From assembly GCA_022661535.1 (NCBI GenBank), contig JAKULF010000008.1:3224001-3288000 (forward strand): a DNA stretch of 64,000 bases, written 5' to 3'. The notes beneath the pieces are model-generated. The model searched no databases, was not told where the DNA came from, and saw only the letters and a program-made list of their open reading frames with translations. Every line of letters begins with the position of its first letter. The stretch's first letter is position 1. Of the stretch, positions 23,018 to 34,306 are shown one piece after another. The DNA comes from Eutypa lata. Its lineage: Eukaryota > Ascomycota > Sordariomycetes > Xylariales > Diatrypaceae. Made by a program: the position numbers and the translations under genes.

Positions 23018-25266
23018 GATGCCAGTGATTTGATTCAATATAGGCTAGAACATAGTGCGTTTAACGAGTTCATTCGTCTGAGCAAATATCTATTTTCTAT
23101 AAAATCCTACGCAGGGAGCCAGCAAGCTACTAGATAGTCTCGGACGTTGGTGGACAAAGTGAGTGATATTCTACCAAGCTTCAGCGTACCAAAATATGAT
23201 TTTTGAGCGAAATCTCGCGATGAAAATCACTACATCTCTAATAACTGAATGTATACGTGCTTAATGCCTAGCATATGATAGCTCATTCATAAACCAAACA
23301 TTCAATTAAAATCAGTAAAATAATTACTTGACAGGTAGACCATGTGCCGCATGATTACAAGACGAAATGAATCTAGCATGATTCACCCCTTACCAACCCC
23401 ATCAACCCCATTCAGCCTTACCACTACAGTGTCTCGATCGTTCCGCCACTATATGCTTACTGCACATAAGCCATTCTAAGTCATGAGACGTCGCAGCCGG
23501 GCCATTCGGTAGACCTACAAGCCGCTCCATCGTCCACAGCTATAGGCTGCACCTGCAGAGGAAGACTGCATGAATGGTGCTATGAGTAATCATCCGGGGC
23601 TACATTGCAGGGTAGGATTGAGAAATCTAGCACATTCGTTAACAGATGGCACCGACCTACATACATTATGCACTGCAATGCAGAAAAAACGGCTACCTAC
23701 TAAGGATGCGTTGCTTGAGCCCTTAGGTAGTTGGTTAGATTAGGCACCTACCAAGCTTTTGACTAGTAGTTACTTAGGGGGTCGAGCAGAGTAGACCAGT
23801 GCAGATCGAGACCTTACCTCTCACTCGAAGCACAGGTAAGCAGGGAGGGAAGACCCCTGAGGCCGGGCCGGAGCTGCCGGAGTTAGCATGCGCTGGCATT
23901 TCTATTGGCTCTACTAGATACCGGAAGCGACTCCGGAGCTTCACAGCACACCGCAGCACATGTATAAATATATTACCCTACTACGTTCGTACCTAAAATT
24001 CGCCCCTGAGCAAGATCGCGCATATCGGTAGCTCGCATGCTTGCATTTTCTTTCTAATCCCATCCGGAAACGTGCGTGCGTGCAGGGACGAGGACAGAGT
24101 ATTATTATTGTTATTTGGCAAAGAGCCGGGACGAAGACCAGGGTTACCCGATAGGCCCGTTCGGATACGGCTCTATAGACCACCGGTCTTCCCGACGAAC
24201 TGGGGAATGGAAGGAAGGAATGAAAAATCAGACAGGTCAAACTCGTGAGAAGTTGCCGCTGCGGACGGACGCCTCATGGCTGGATCTGGCCGGCGCTGCA
24301 GGTGAGCTAGCTGCCTAGGCGATCGATATCGATGTGTTACGGAGGGGAGAGAGGGCGGGGCGAGGGGGGAAGGGGGAGGCGCGTGGGCAAGGTAGATAGG
24401 TACGTCACAAGTTTTGGTCAATCGAGATGAGGCACGTAGGCAAGACGTTTTCCTAAAACGGGGAAAAACATCGTTAACGTGCTTGTCGATGACACTATAG
24501 ATTTGGTCAGAAAATATTGAGATGATGTGTCACGAATTACAATTCACAGATTGAACTGCAAAAGCCCCAGATCGTAGGGGGTTTGCAGCATCAGCCGTAC
24601 ACGCACGCATGCACGCACGCACACACGCACGACATGAGGCGAAAGCGAAAAGGAAGGGGACAGGGGACTTGGGAAACGTATTTGGGTCGACTCGAGGGCC
24701 TGTGTGTCCCTGTGGCGTACAGGGCCAAACAGATTTGTCGCACAGCATCTTGACAATAATTGATTCTCTTTGACCAGAGCGATATCTTACTAGACGAGGC
24801 TTTACGCCCGAAGTCCTAGAGTAGCTGCTTATGTGCTAGAATAAACATTGCATTTTGCACGGATTTTCTTTTGTTCATACGAGTCTCTTCCTATATGAAA
24901 TGATCTAATGCAAACTCTGGCCGCCATTTGTGCTAGTGCAAGATTAGAGCCATCAGCATTGCATTAGGAGGCAGGAAGCAAGCAACCTGTCTCAGATTGA
25001 CTGATCAAAATGCAGTTTCGGGGCGCTATATAGTCTCTCATGCATGAAAGCAAAGAATGCCTACTCTAGACTACATTTCATCCAACTAGATGAACTTGCT
25101 CAATGATCGGAATGTCGAGATCGAGCGGCAATTCCAAGTAGGGTTCCCGGCTGGGACCCCATCAAATCAGGAACTACTTCCAAGCGAGATGTTCAAGATC
25201 TTCCATGTGATGCTCCTCTATGAGTTCGCTTTACTAAAATATTGGGTATCAAGAGTTCTCCTTCGC
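23018..25266. other. Gene-poor region
   Basis: No gene is supported in these 2.2 kb. A GCAC/CACG-rich microsatellite lies near 24,597-24,631. The right end is the 3' flank of the eIF2B gamma gene. ORFs around 23,770-24,420 on both strands have biased composition but no recognisable domain. Confidence 0.5.
24597..24631 (+). repeat. GCAC/ACGC-type microsatellite
   Basis: A run of imperfect ACGC and GCAC tetranucleotides lies in non-coding DNA. It is responsible for the repetitive Arg/Ala/Cys composition of overlapping ORFs, which are therefore not real. Confidence 0.7.
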
Positions 25267-27069
25267 TCATAGTAAGATGGCACTCTCTTCGTCTCCTGCC
25301 GAGTCGCCGTTGTCGACGTCTTGGAGGACGTCCTGCATCTCTTGCTCGCTAGCCTCTAAGCCTGAAGAGCTCATGAGCTTATTATCCTTGTCGTCGGCTA
25401 CGTCAAGTTAGCTCCAGTTTCACATGCAAATTTGGTGCAGTATGGTAGCTGCTGGTTAGTACTTACTTCTAGGCTCAATCAACAGGTTCTCCTGCACTTC
25501 GCAATCTGTCAATGTAGAACCTTCGCCGATATCACTCCTTCTTCCCAAGATACAGCGAGTTAGCTTGCATCCTTTGCCAACAACCACGCCATCCATGAGG
25601 AGACACTGGAAAAGCTTGGCGCCTTCTTTAATCTGGCAGTTAGCACCAACCACACTCTCCTTGATGGATGTCTTTTCGTCAACCATGACATTGTCGGCGA
25701 TTAAGCAATCCTGCCTGGTAATTGTTGTTCGGGGTTTGACTCCATCAGGATACGCCACCTTTCTCGCGTGGGCGAAAGGAGACGCCGAGCTAGATCCAGC
25801 CTCTTCGATCGATGGCAGCTTAGCCAACTGTAGTGATACAGCTAATAGTAGCTGTGCTGTATCGACGCGACGAATCAACGGCGCTGCTTCTTTAGATGGG
25901 TGTATGTAGGCCAGTATCGGAGGGATGGTTGATTGCTTTGATCTGACTGTCAACCCATCATAACGTTTCGGAAACGGCTCGTCATGGGAATTCTGTGATC
26001 TTTCTTGCGATACGGCAGGTGAGGCGATGTGATCATGGGTGTCGGAGTTCGGCCCCGAGGCCGGGCTTCCATCTAGGATAGCCTTCATTCCTAGCTTCTC
26101 GGGGAGCCCAGTTTGCCAATAAGCTTTGGCCCACCAACCCATAACGTCTTCCCCGATAGTTTCAAGGCGCTCGTTCGACTGAATAAAGTCTAATACCCAT
26201 TTTGGTAGGATGTATATATGCGCATCTCGATGTGTGGTCAGCATACGAAGTTTAGGATGCTTTCGTAACAGTCCATGACGTATGGGAAAACCCCCCTTCT
26301 CATTGGCGAGATCCTTGAGGGAATCTGTTGGTAGAGAACACGTTAGGTATGAGAGATGAGATAGTAGCGAGTCCTTTGGGATGGGCGCAGTCTGGGTTGG
26401 CATGGGTGAAGTTGCGATGAAGTCCGTCTCTTCGCCTTTAATAGGAGTTGCAGTCTTGGTTTCATACCACACCACTAGGCCGCCACTATGGGTTGAAGAT
26501 TCTTCATCATCCAATAGGTTTGGTAGGCTCGCTCCCTTGACCATCCATGCTTGCAGCAGCTTGTCGCCCCAAGTTCACAGACCAAGTCGCAGGGTAACAC
26601 TATAAAGTCGGAGGTAATTATCTCGCGTACTTCTGGTAAGCGAAGTATCTCCGCAGTACCTGTGTTATAATCAAGGTCTTTAGGGGCCAGTAGATCAGGG
26701 TGTGGGTGTGGGAGACCGGTTAAGAAAGGGTTAGTATTCAACGCAGTGGTGATGACCTCCGCAGATGAAGGTGGGCAGACAAGCGTGATATCTACCATCG
26801 GAATTAGTAAAGGCTCAACCCGGCTTGTTTAAGGATGGATGCTAGGTCAAACCCGAGAACGGGATGCTAGCCCCCAAATTAGACTTACTTGTAATGCCTG
26901 ATCTGTAACAAAACTCGATGGGATACCACACCATAGGCCGATTTGCGATGGGTAGAAGAGCTTTCGGGTTCCCATCTGGGTTTGCTGTGAATGTAGGGAA
27001 AGACGAGCCCGGACCACAGAGAATAAGAGCCTGCAAGCCCGGATTAGGCATTGTCACAGCATGTGGCAT
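25267..27069 (-). CDS. Translation initiation factor eIF2B subunit gamma (Gcd1 type), one apparent frameshift
   Basis: eIF2B is the guanine-nucleotide exchange factor for eIF2; the gamma subunit is part of the catalytic subcomplex. Exons on the minus strand are 27069-26889, 26791-25467 and 25397-25267, with introns of 97 and 69 nt. The N-terminal nucleotidyltransferase-like domain shows LQALILCGPG, the PKALLPIANRPMVWYPIEFC motif and, after intron 1, NITLVCPPSS. The C-terminal half has hexapeptide-type repeats (IADNVMVDEKTSIKESVVG, GRRSDIGEGSTL) and ends in an acidic tail. A C4 run (plus strand 26567-26570) is one base short inside the CELGGDKLLQAWMVKG segment and splits the protein into two ORFs; corrected length is 545 residues. 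It is divergently paired with the peroxin-22-like gene across 1.1 kb. Confidence 0.92.
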
Positions 27070-28182
27070 ACTGGTGTTGTGTGTCGAAAGGCCTAGTCAA
27101 TATAGAGACTCGTGGGTAAGAGACCACTACTCCTTAGCTGAGCGATGCGAAATATGACGTGTTGTAGATGGTTTCAATACAGTGGTCGTGACGTGAAAAG
27201 GCCGCCAGGTGAAATGAACATGAAACGCTAATTATACAGCATGGACAGTCCGGTATATCTGCTCGGGTTTTATATTCCCTAATAATAACGGTATAATGGC
27301 TCCGGACTGGTTATTAGGAAATGATAAAGAAGAGTCATCCAAGGACGATGATCCGTTAGGTGGGATTATCGATAAGGAAATCTAGTAATAGTTGGTGGGG
27401 GTTTGGAACTTAGCATGGGGCATTACCTACTGTAACTTTAAGTGGTTAGGGTCAAAGTGGATTGTACAATACAGTAGCATACGGCTTTAGTTAGGTATTG
27501 TACATGTAACTATGTATGTAGACATCATTGCATAAATGCCATAATTGGTTTCTTGAATCTAAGCTGTAACATATTTTATATAAAAATAGGTCAAAACTGG
27601 GCACGTCCCTCTGTAAATTCAGCAGTATTTTGTCACAACTCTAGACACAAGCCACGTATCACTAAACCCCAGATCAGTCCCCGGTCGTCGAAATGTGAAA
27701 TGTCCTGGAGTGTTGTGTGGCTAGTGCCAGCCTTCTGACCTTACAACCAAGTACACATGTAAATGGTGGGACCTCCAGCTGCCCGGCCTACCTAGGTAAT
27801 CAGCACAGACCACTTGAACTCTGCTATCTCAGCCAATAGAAAACCAGGCCGAGGCTGCCCCCCGGGTTACCCTGCCCAATCGATGTCAACACCAGCCCCC
27901 AAAACATCAGGTACGAAGCACATGGGGGGTTAAGTTAGTGTCTTGTATCCTGTATCCTGTATCTTGACCGCAAGCTCGCCGATACCTTACCTAGCCTCTC
28001 CTAACGTTAGTCTTTTCCCAGCCATCGAATTTTAGAGGCTCGCCACATCAGCACCCTGTGTTTACCTTCCCACCCGCGATACCGATACGATAACGAGACG
28101 GACGAACGAACGGACGGACGAGACTACGATTTCGTGAAAAGCCTGTTAAAAGGCCCGTTTTGCAATGACATTGCTTGATTAA
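27070..28182. other. Divergent promoter region, eIF2B gamma / peroxin-22-like
   Basis: This 1.1 kb stretch lies between two gene starts. It is AT-rich on the eIF2B side and GC-richer near 27,840-28,180. A short GTATCCT direct repeat occurs near 27,944-27,966. No ORF here is supportable. Confidence 0.5.
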
Positions 28183-29551
28183 ATGTCGTCGTCGTACGAA
28201 TCCTCGAGATCCCGCCGTAGAGGCCTCTGGAGCTTCTGGGTGCCGGTCGTTGTCACCGTCACTGTCGCGACAGCCGGTGTTGCCGCCTGGGCATGGAGCC
28301 AAAGAGAGGATGATGAAGAGAGTGAGCACGAGAACGAGGCTGGCCTAGATTATGAAAATGCAGACTATGGCGAAAACCCGGCATATGGCGCATTGAAAGA
28401 TGCCGAAAGCGCCTCTCTCTCTCGTGGTGTAACCTATGGCATAACCGAACCGCCGGCTGAGGTGACCGGTGCCTCTGCGGGATGGGGTGCTCAGATGTCG
28501 GGAGCATTGCGACGGACCCCGAGTCCTCAGCAGTTCCTCACCGACGCGGGGAAGAGAGTTGCGGCGAGCGTCGCCGGCGTGGGCGCTGCTGTTGGTAGTG
28601 CGTTGGCCGCCATCAGGGAAGAGGATAAGAACGCGTATGCTGATCACGAGACCTGGTCAGAAGAGGCTGAAGCCCGCAAAGAAAGACCGTCCGCTCCGTC
28701 GCAGTCACAGTCTAGAGACGCCAGTAAGCGTCGCAAGACGGTAGCCATAGTCGTATCCGCAGACACAAACGTCGGTGAATTGGAAGGGAACGGGATCCAC
28801 GAACACGCTGTAAGTACACAATTTTTGAAGGAGATTCCCAATGCAAGCTAGGTCATGGCACAGATAATTACTAACAGGTGCACAGTCCATCTTGTCCCAC
28901 ATTCCCCGGAACACCGACTTTTCCAAGATCAAGCTGTTTGTCCTGATCTACTCACCGGCTCTGAAGGATGCTGCCCTCGAAGCTCCAGCCACAGCTAACA
29001 TGGCTCCACCTTCGTTGAGCTCATCATTCTCCAACATCGGCCATGAGCAGGCGCAGACACCTGGGAGTGAAACCAAGAGCCCAATGTCAGTAGTACCGGG
29101 TGCCCAGTTATTATATAATGTGGTACTAAGAAACAATAGCCTGGGTTCTTTTCCTGCGAACTCAGGCTTCAATGCAGTATATTCACAGGCTCTTGGGCTG
29201 GTGGAGAAGGAGACTATGGTTATGCCTTTCGCGTCGCGGAATGGCTATGTACATATTCTTCGTCACCTACAGCCTGAAGTAGTATACCTCCAAGAGTCGC
29301 TAGCTGGCGAACAGGGTAGCCTCATCAACCAGCTACAGACGTGGCTCAGGTATGATGTTATCCTCGTCGTTGGTGCTGAAGGCGGGGATGGTGGGATCGC
29401 AGATAGCGAATCCGAAGCAGAACGGCCAGACAACAAGCCGGAGCTCTGGTGGCAGAGGGAAGATAGGGTAGGACGGGGAAGAGGTGTAGTGGTTGTCGAT
29501 AGCCACAGGTTGGGTGATGATTGGGAACGCCGGGTACAGGGTAAAGAATGA
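28183..29551 (+). CDS. Peroxin-22-like membrane protein
   Basis: This is a 430-residue protein resembling the fungal peroxisome assembly protein 22 family, whose yeast member anchors the ubiquitin-conjugating enzyme Pex4 at the peroxisomal membrane for receptor recycling. Exons are 28183-28809 and 28886-29551, with a 76-nt intron. A single membrane segment follows a basic start (about residues 14-38, FWVPVVVTVTVATAGVAAWAW). A variable acidic linker precedes the conserved core: TVAIVVSADTN, then SILSHIPRNTDFSKIKLFVLIYSP, SLSSSFSNIGHEQAQTPG, ALGLVEKETMVMPF and HILRHLQPEVVYLQESLAGEQG, ending in VVVVDSHRLGDDWERRV. The core is strong, but the peroxisomal role is inferred from the family name. Confidence 0.78.
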
Positions 29552-31146
29552 GAGATGTATCTATGGTTAAGATGGAGGTCGGTAATGAGGTGCATGGTCA
29601 TTTTCTGGTTTGGTATATACATATATATACAGATTTCGATTCGTTCTCAATACCATATATAGCAAGCGATACACGCCATGCTTGATGATCTCGTTTTCGT
29701 TGTTCCAATTCCTTATCATTATTCTTAGGTAGAGATACCTGGTCAAAGTGAACCTACAATGTTACGGACGAAGTGTCTATATACTTACCAAGGTAGTCAT
29801 TGTGAGCCCACGGTGTCGGTGCCTTCATAATCACCGCAATATCTGCTCAAAAGGCGATCTCCTAAAGTATCTAACCATATCGACTTCATGAGGTATATTG
29901 TAATTGCGTATGCCACAACTATCTCGGTGTAGATATCGAACTATAGACTTCAATTTTCCACCTCCTCCCTTCCCTTCCACACTAAACTTTATCATACCGT
30001 ACTGAGATGTTTTTTGGAACTTAAAAACTGCGATAGCAAGGAAGCTTTGAGGAAACCTAAACACAATATCCTATATATAGAAGATCGCGGTCGTTCCATG
30101 TTGACTAGGGTCCTCCCATCTCTTACACCGTTTTTTCTTAACGAGGACGCTTTGTGCAATAACGTCCCTGAGATATTGCACTACCACCCAAGGTGTGTCC
30201 GCCATAGCTTGACTACCTACATACCTACCTACATATGAGAGATAGTTACAACCTACCTAGGTATCTTATACTTTTCCATATAATAAGGTAGGGCATACCT
30301 ATCTCACTACACATCAAAACATTCCTACTAGGTATCCCACATTGGCTTTCTTCGCCCAAAAAGATATTCGGTGAGTAAGCCAATCAGATTCAACAACTGC
30401 AACACAAAGCTTCAATTCCAGGCAGTACAATGCAACTATATGAAAAGTACAAAAAATCACACTGCGAGCCTGTCTAACCTTGCCGAGCTCGAGCCCAGAA
30501 AATTGTAGAGCGATCCCTTTTTAGTACACCTCAAACTACGGAAGACGCCAAATACGTCCCCGTCCCTGTCCCCTTCCCCGTCTCCGTTACCTAAACCTGC
30601 ACTAACCTGCAACTACAGCGTCAGTACCGATCCCGACCCCACATACAAAGACTCCAATATCAACGACACGTCTTCATCGTACGTATCTCATCATCATTTC
30701 TGTTCGGTCTCTTGACCAACCATTTTATTTCCCCCTTCCTATGTCGCTAGGGATAAATTTCCAACAGGAATTCAATTTAGAACCCAATGCGACGATGAAT
30801 TATTTCGCTTCATTGTGACTATTACACCTCTAACCAATTATTAGCTTTAAGACGTTACGCGCTATCACACCACTAATTATATAACCCGTCATTATCACTA
30901 CCCATCCTTGAGCCTCTTATCCCCAAACTATCGCTCGAGCCAAACTGAGAGACGACGACAACAATAGCGACGAAGGCGGACCGATGTGTACACGTACCGA
31001 CGGAATAATCATAGTCTCCAAACCTCTCGCGACCAGCCGTAACGCCTAACCACCAAACCGATCATCGCTCAATTCTCCTTTGCGATATCTGCTCAACATC
31101 ATCGAGTGTGTAGGTGGGCGGTGGATGTTATAGGAGAGTCGTGGTC
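29552..31146. other. Intergenic upstream of spt20
   Basis: This 1.6 kb stretch has CCTA/TAGG tetranucleotide clusters at about 30,216-30,260. The 30,900-31,140 part is rich in CGACGA and ACC motifs and is probably the long 5' leader or promoter of spt20. There is no supportable ORF. Confidence 0.5.
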
Positions 31147-32754
31147 ATGGCTCCGGTTGTGTCTGCTGCCGCGCCCGTGGCTGTTCCTAATAAGATTAAA
31201 CGCCCAACACCCTCCGGCATTCAGACGAACGGCGCACATGCGGCTTCCATGTCTAAGTCGTCCCCATCACCTTCCATGTCCACTAAGAAACCCCCGTCCG
31301 CTATCGCAAAACAACAACAAACACCAACCTCCGCTGTCGTCAATGGCGTTAACGGCAATGGTGTTAACCGCCAGAATATGTCCCGCGCTCGACGCGACGC
31401 AGCTAACCAGGCTGTTGGCCGAGGGCAGAGAAATCAGAATGCCGGGTCTCTGAGATCAGCCAGCTTAGCTGCGGATCCCAGTATTCCGCAAAGCTTCGAG
31501 CCGCGACCAACTGGTATGTAGCATAGCAAGCAGCATCACAATGCCGGGCTCCCTATATCTTCCTGTACGCTTACCTAGTTACATTCCATTAGTGATCACC
31601 GATTCATATATATTAAAAAAATATACTGGAAACCAGCCGTCCTTAGTAGTACATCTTCACACTACCCATTTTAGATTCGATCAGCAAGATGGTATCTTCC
31701 AGTACAAGTCGCCGATGAAGATCTTTCTAGAGCACCTTAAGACTCGCACGATCCCACATGACTTGGTATCCTACTTCAACGACTGGGGGGTCACTTTCTA
31801 TGAGGGTTGCTTGATTGTTCAGATTCATGATCATAAGTCAGCTGCCCAGGCTAAAGAAAAAGCACGACCAACATCGAAATCGAGTAACATCACCCCATCT
31901 TCTATCCACAACCACAACCCTTATATCACACCTTCCCCGTACGGGTCTCATCGTAAGAATAACCTGGATGGAGCTGCGAATGCCGAGGCAAAAGTTGCAG
32001 ATGGCGAGGCGCAGGATAAAGACAACATGCCAGCGCCGTCTGCTCCCTCCGAAGGACAGAAAAGCAAAGCTCCACCAAAAGTTAAAATATTCACATGTGT
32101 TCTACACCCGACTCCCCACACATTACAAGTGGAACTTGCCATTAAAGCGTCAACACCCCGGGGGCCATAGATGCCAAACACAGTGCAGAATCTTCCATGA
32201 ATCCTCCACCAACTCCTATGTCTGCCGTTCCTCCTCCAACGCCTACCGGGACTAGCATGCTGCCACCTACGAAGAAGCTAAAACATGAGAAGATGGAACT
32301 GGACTCAGGGGCAATACACGCTGCAGAGGCCCAGATCTTACTTGCTACCACAGGCCCATTGCACCTAGAGCCAACCAAGAACAAGGAGGAAACGATTGCG
32401 CTTCTAGAGCAGATGGCAGATTCGAAACATTCAGGCCCTGCACCCCCACCGAAGACTAGGAAGCGGACTGTTGCTGAAAGAGCGGCGGATGAGGCGGCGG
32501 CAGCTGACCAAGAGAAATACATGCTGACTTATGACGAGCGTCTTTCCAATCTTGGCGGTGCGCCAGGCGGCAGTAATGGTGCCGACGATCAATCTGGAGC
32601 TGCGACCTTTGAGCCCCGATTCGAAAGATTCAAGGTCCTTGCCGATATCAGGAGAGAGCACGACGAGAAGAAAGAGCAAGAGAGGATCCGCCAGCAGGAG
32701 AACGAGCGCAAACTTGCCTTGCAGAAACAGCAACAGCAACAAGAACAGCTACAG

Positions 32755-32785
<31 letters not shown>

Positions 32786-34158
32786 TACAACAGCAGCAGC
32801 AGCAACAGCGCCAGCAAGCGGAAGAAAAGCTCGCCGCGAGCAGGAAGCCGCGCGGCAACAGGCTCAACTACGCCAACAGCAGCAGCAGCAGCAGCAACAA
32901 CAGCACCAAGAGGCTCAGCGACGTACGCTGGCAGCCCAACAACATGCTCAAGCACAAGCCCAGGCACAGGCTCAAGCCCAGGCGCAGGCAGCAGCCGCCG
33001 CTCAATCACCTCCGAATGTCTCTCACGGTCACCCAGGTCAAAATGGGATGCCAAACGTTTCAATGCCAGGTCAAGCTGCACATCGGTTCCCGCAACAAGT
33101 ATCGCAGCCGCCCGTATCATCACCTGTGGTACGACAAAATACCCCACAAAACATGTCATCACCTATGGTTGGAAATGTCCCTATGCAACAGACAAATTCT
33201 GGTATGGGTGGAAGCCCGGCAAGGCCACCCTCAGTAGCTCAGAATCATGGCCCTATGTCTGTGCCCATGACGGCAAGCATGTCAGCGAGAGGGAGTCAGC
33301 AGAGCCATCCTTCTGGTACGCCCCGTATGCCTAGTGCTACACCGCAAATGGCCCACGGTACTCCGATTAGTCGTCCGATGGCTACGCCTCGGATGACACA
33401 AGCGAGCCCGCCTCCAGGAATGATGGCCAGCAACTCGCAAATGGGCCAGAATATGCTCATGGGCCATCAAAACATGGGTCAAGCCATGCCAACCCAGATG
33501 ATGGCGGCCCAGATGGCGGCACAACAGCAGCGCCAGCGCATTGCTCACCAGCAACAGATGCAAGCAATACAAAATGCCAGCATGATCAACGGACAAAACC
33601 CGCAAATGCAAACCCAACAGCACATGCTCCAGCAGATGATGCAGCGGCAGCAGATGCTAAGCAACATGCAGAACGTCAACATGATGAGCCCCGTCCAGCA
33701 AGCCCAACTCGCCCAGCGGTACCAGCAACAGATCAATACCATGCAACAACAACAACATTTGCAGCAGCAACAGCAACAGCAGCAACAGCAGGGCCAGATG
33801 CAAGGCCAGATGGCGGGGCGGGTCAGCCTCAGCAGATGGGGAACCCCAACTTCATGGGCGTCAACGGCCTGAACCCACAACAGATGGCCGCACTCCAGCA
33901 TATGCAACAACAAGGCGGTAACCCTCAAGCGGCGGCGGCGGCGGCAGCAGCAGCGCAAAACCCCATCCGCGCCCAAATACAGAACCGACAGACGCTACTG
34001 TACCGGCAACACATCCAGAGCATAGCTTCCAAGTACGGCGGCATCCAGCACATACCTCACGAGTTGCATGAGAACTTTAAGAGGCAGTGCCAACAACGGG
34101 CGCAGGAGTCGGTACGGGCGGCTATGCAGAACCAGCAGAATCATATGCTACAGCAGCA

Positions 34159-34223
<65 letters not shown>

Positions 34224-34306
34224 GAAATATGCAGGGCATGCAGGGTATGCAAGGCATGCAAGGTATGCAAAATATGCAGAATATGGGCGGCATGCAGGGC
34301 ATGTAG
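31147..34306 (+). CDS. spt20: SAGA complex subunit Spt20, polyglutamine-rich, three apparent frameshifts
   Basis: Spt20 is a structural subunit of the SAGA histone acetyltransferase/coactivator complex. Exons are 31147-31513 and 31593-34306 with a 79-nt intron (donor GTATGT). The conserved Spt20 domain starts at about residue 124 with [19 protein letters not shown], then [33 protein letters not shown] and [19 protein letters not shown]. The rest is Gln/Met/Ala-rich low complexity, including a pure (CAG)20 run and an MQG repeat near the C-terminus. Three frame breaks each need one extra base in a homopolymer: C4G5 at 32156-32164, A4 at 32825-32828 and G4 at 33815-33818. Corrected length is 1027 residues ending MQGM. 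As given, the sequence breaks shortly after the Spt20 domain. Three independent breaks in one essential-type gene argue strongly for sequence error. Confidence 0.85.
32743..32820 (+). repeat. CAG/CAA tract encoding polyglutamine
   Basis: Mixed CAG and CAA codons encode a glutamine stretch inside Spt20. Mixed codons make it less prone to slippage than the pure tract downstream. Confidence 0.85.
34163..34222 (+). repeat. Uninterrupted (CAG)20 tract in spt20
   Basis: Twenty consecutive CAG codons follow CAG-CAG-CAG-CAA and encode glutamine near the Spt20 C-terminus. An uninterrupted trinucleotide tract of this length is expected to vary between strains. Confidence 0.92.
34223..34303 (+). repeat. 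Tandem Met-Gln-Gly coding repeat at the Spt20 C-terminus
   Basis: Repeats of ATGCAGGGC/ATGCAAGGT and ATGCAGAAT encode MQG and MQN triplets up to the stop codon. Codon use varies between copies, so the repeat is partly diverged at the DNA level. Confidence 0.8.
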
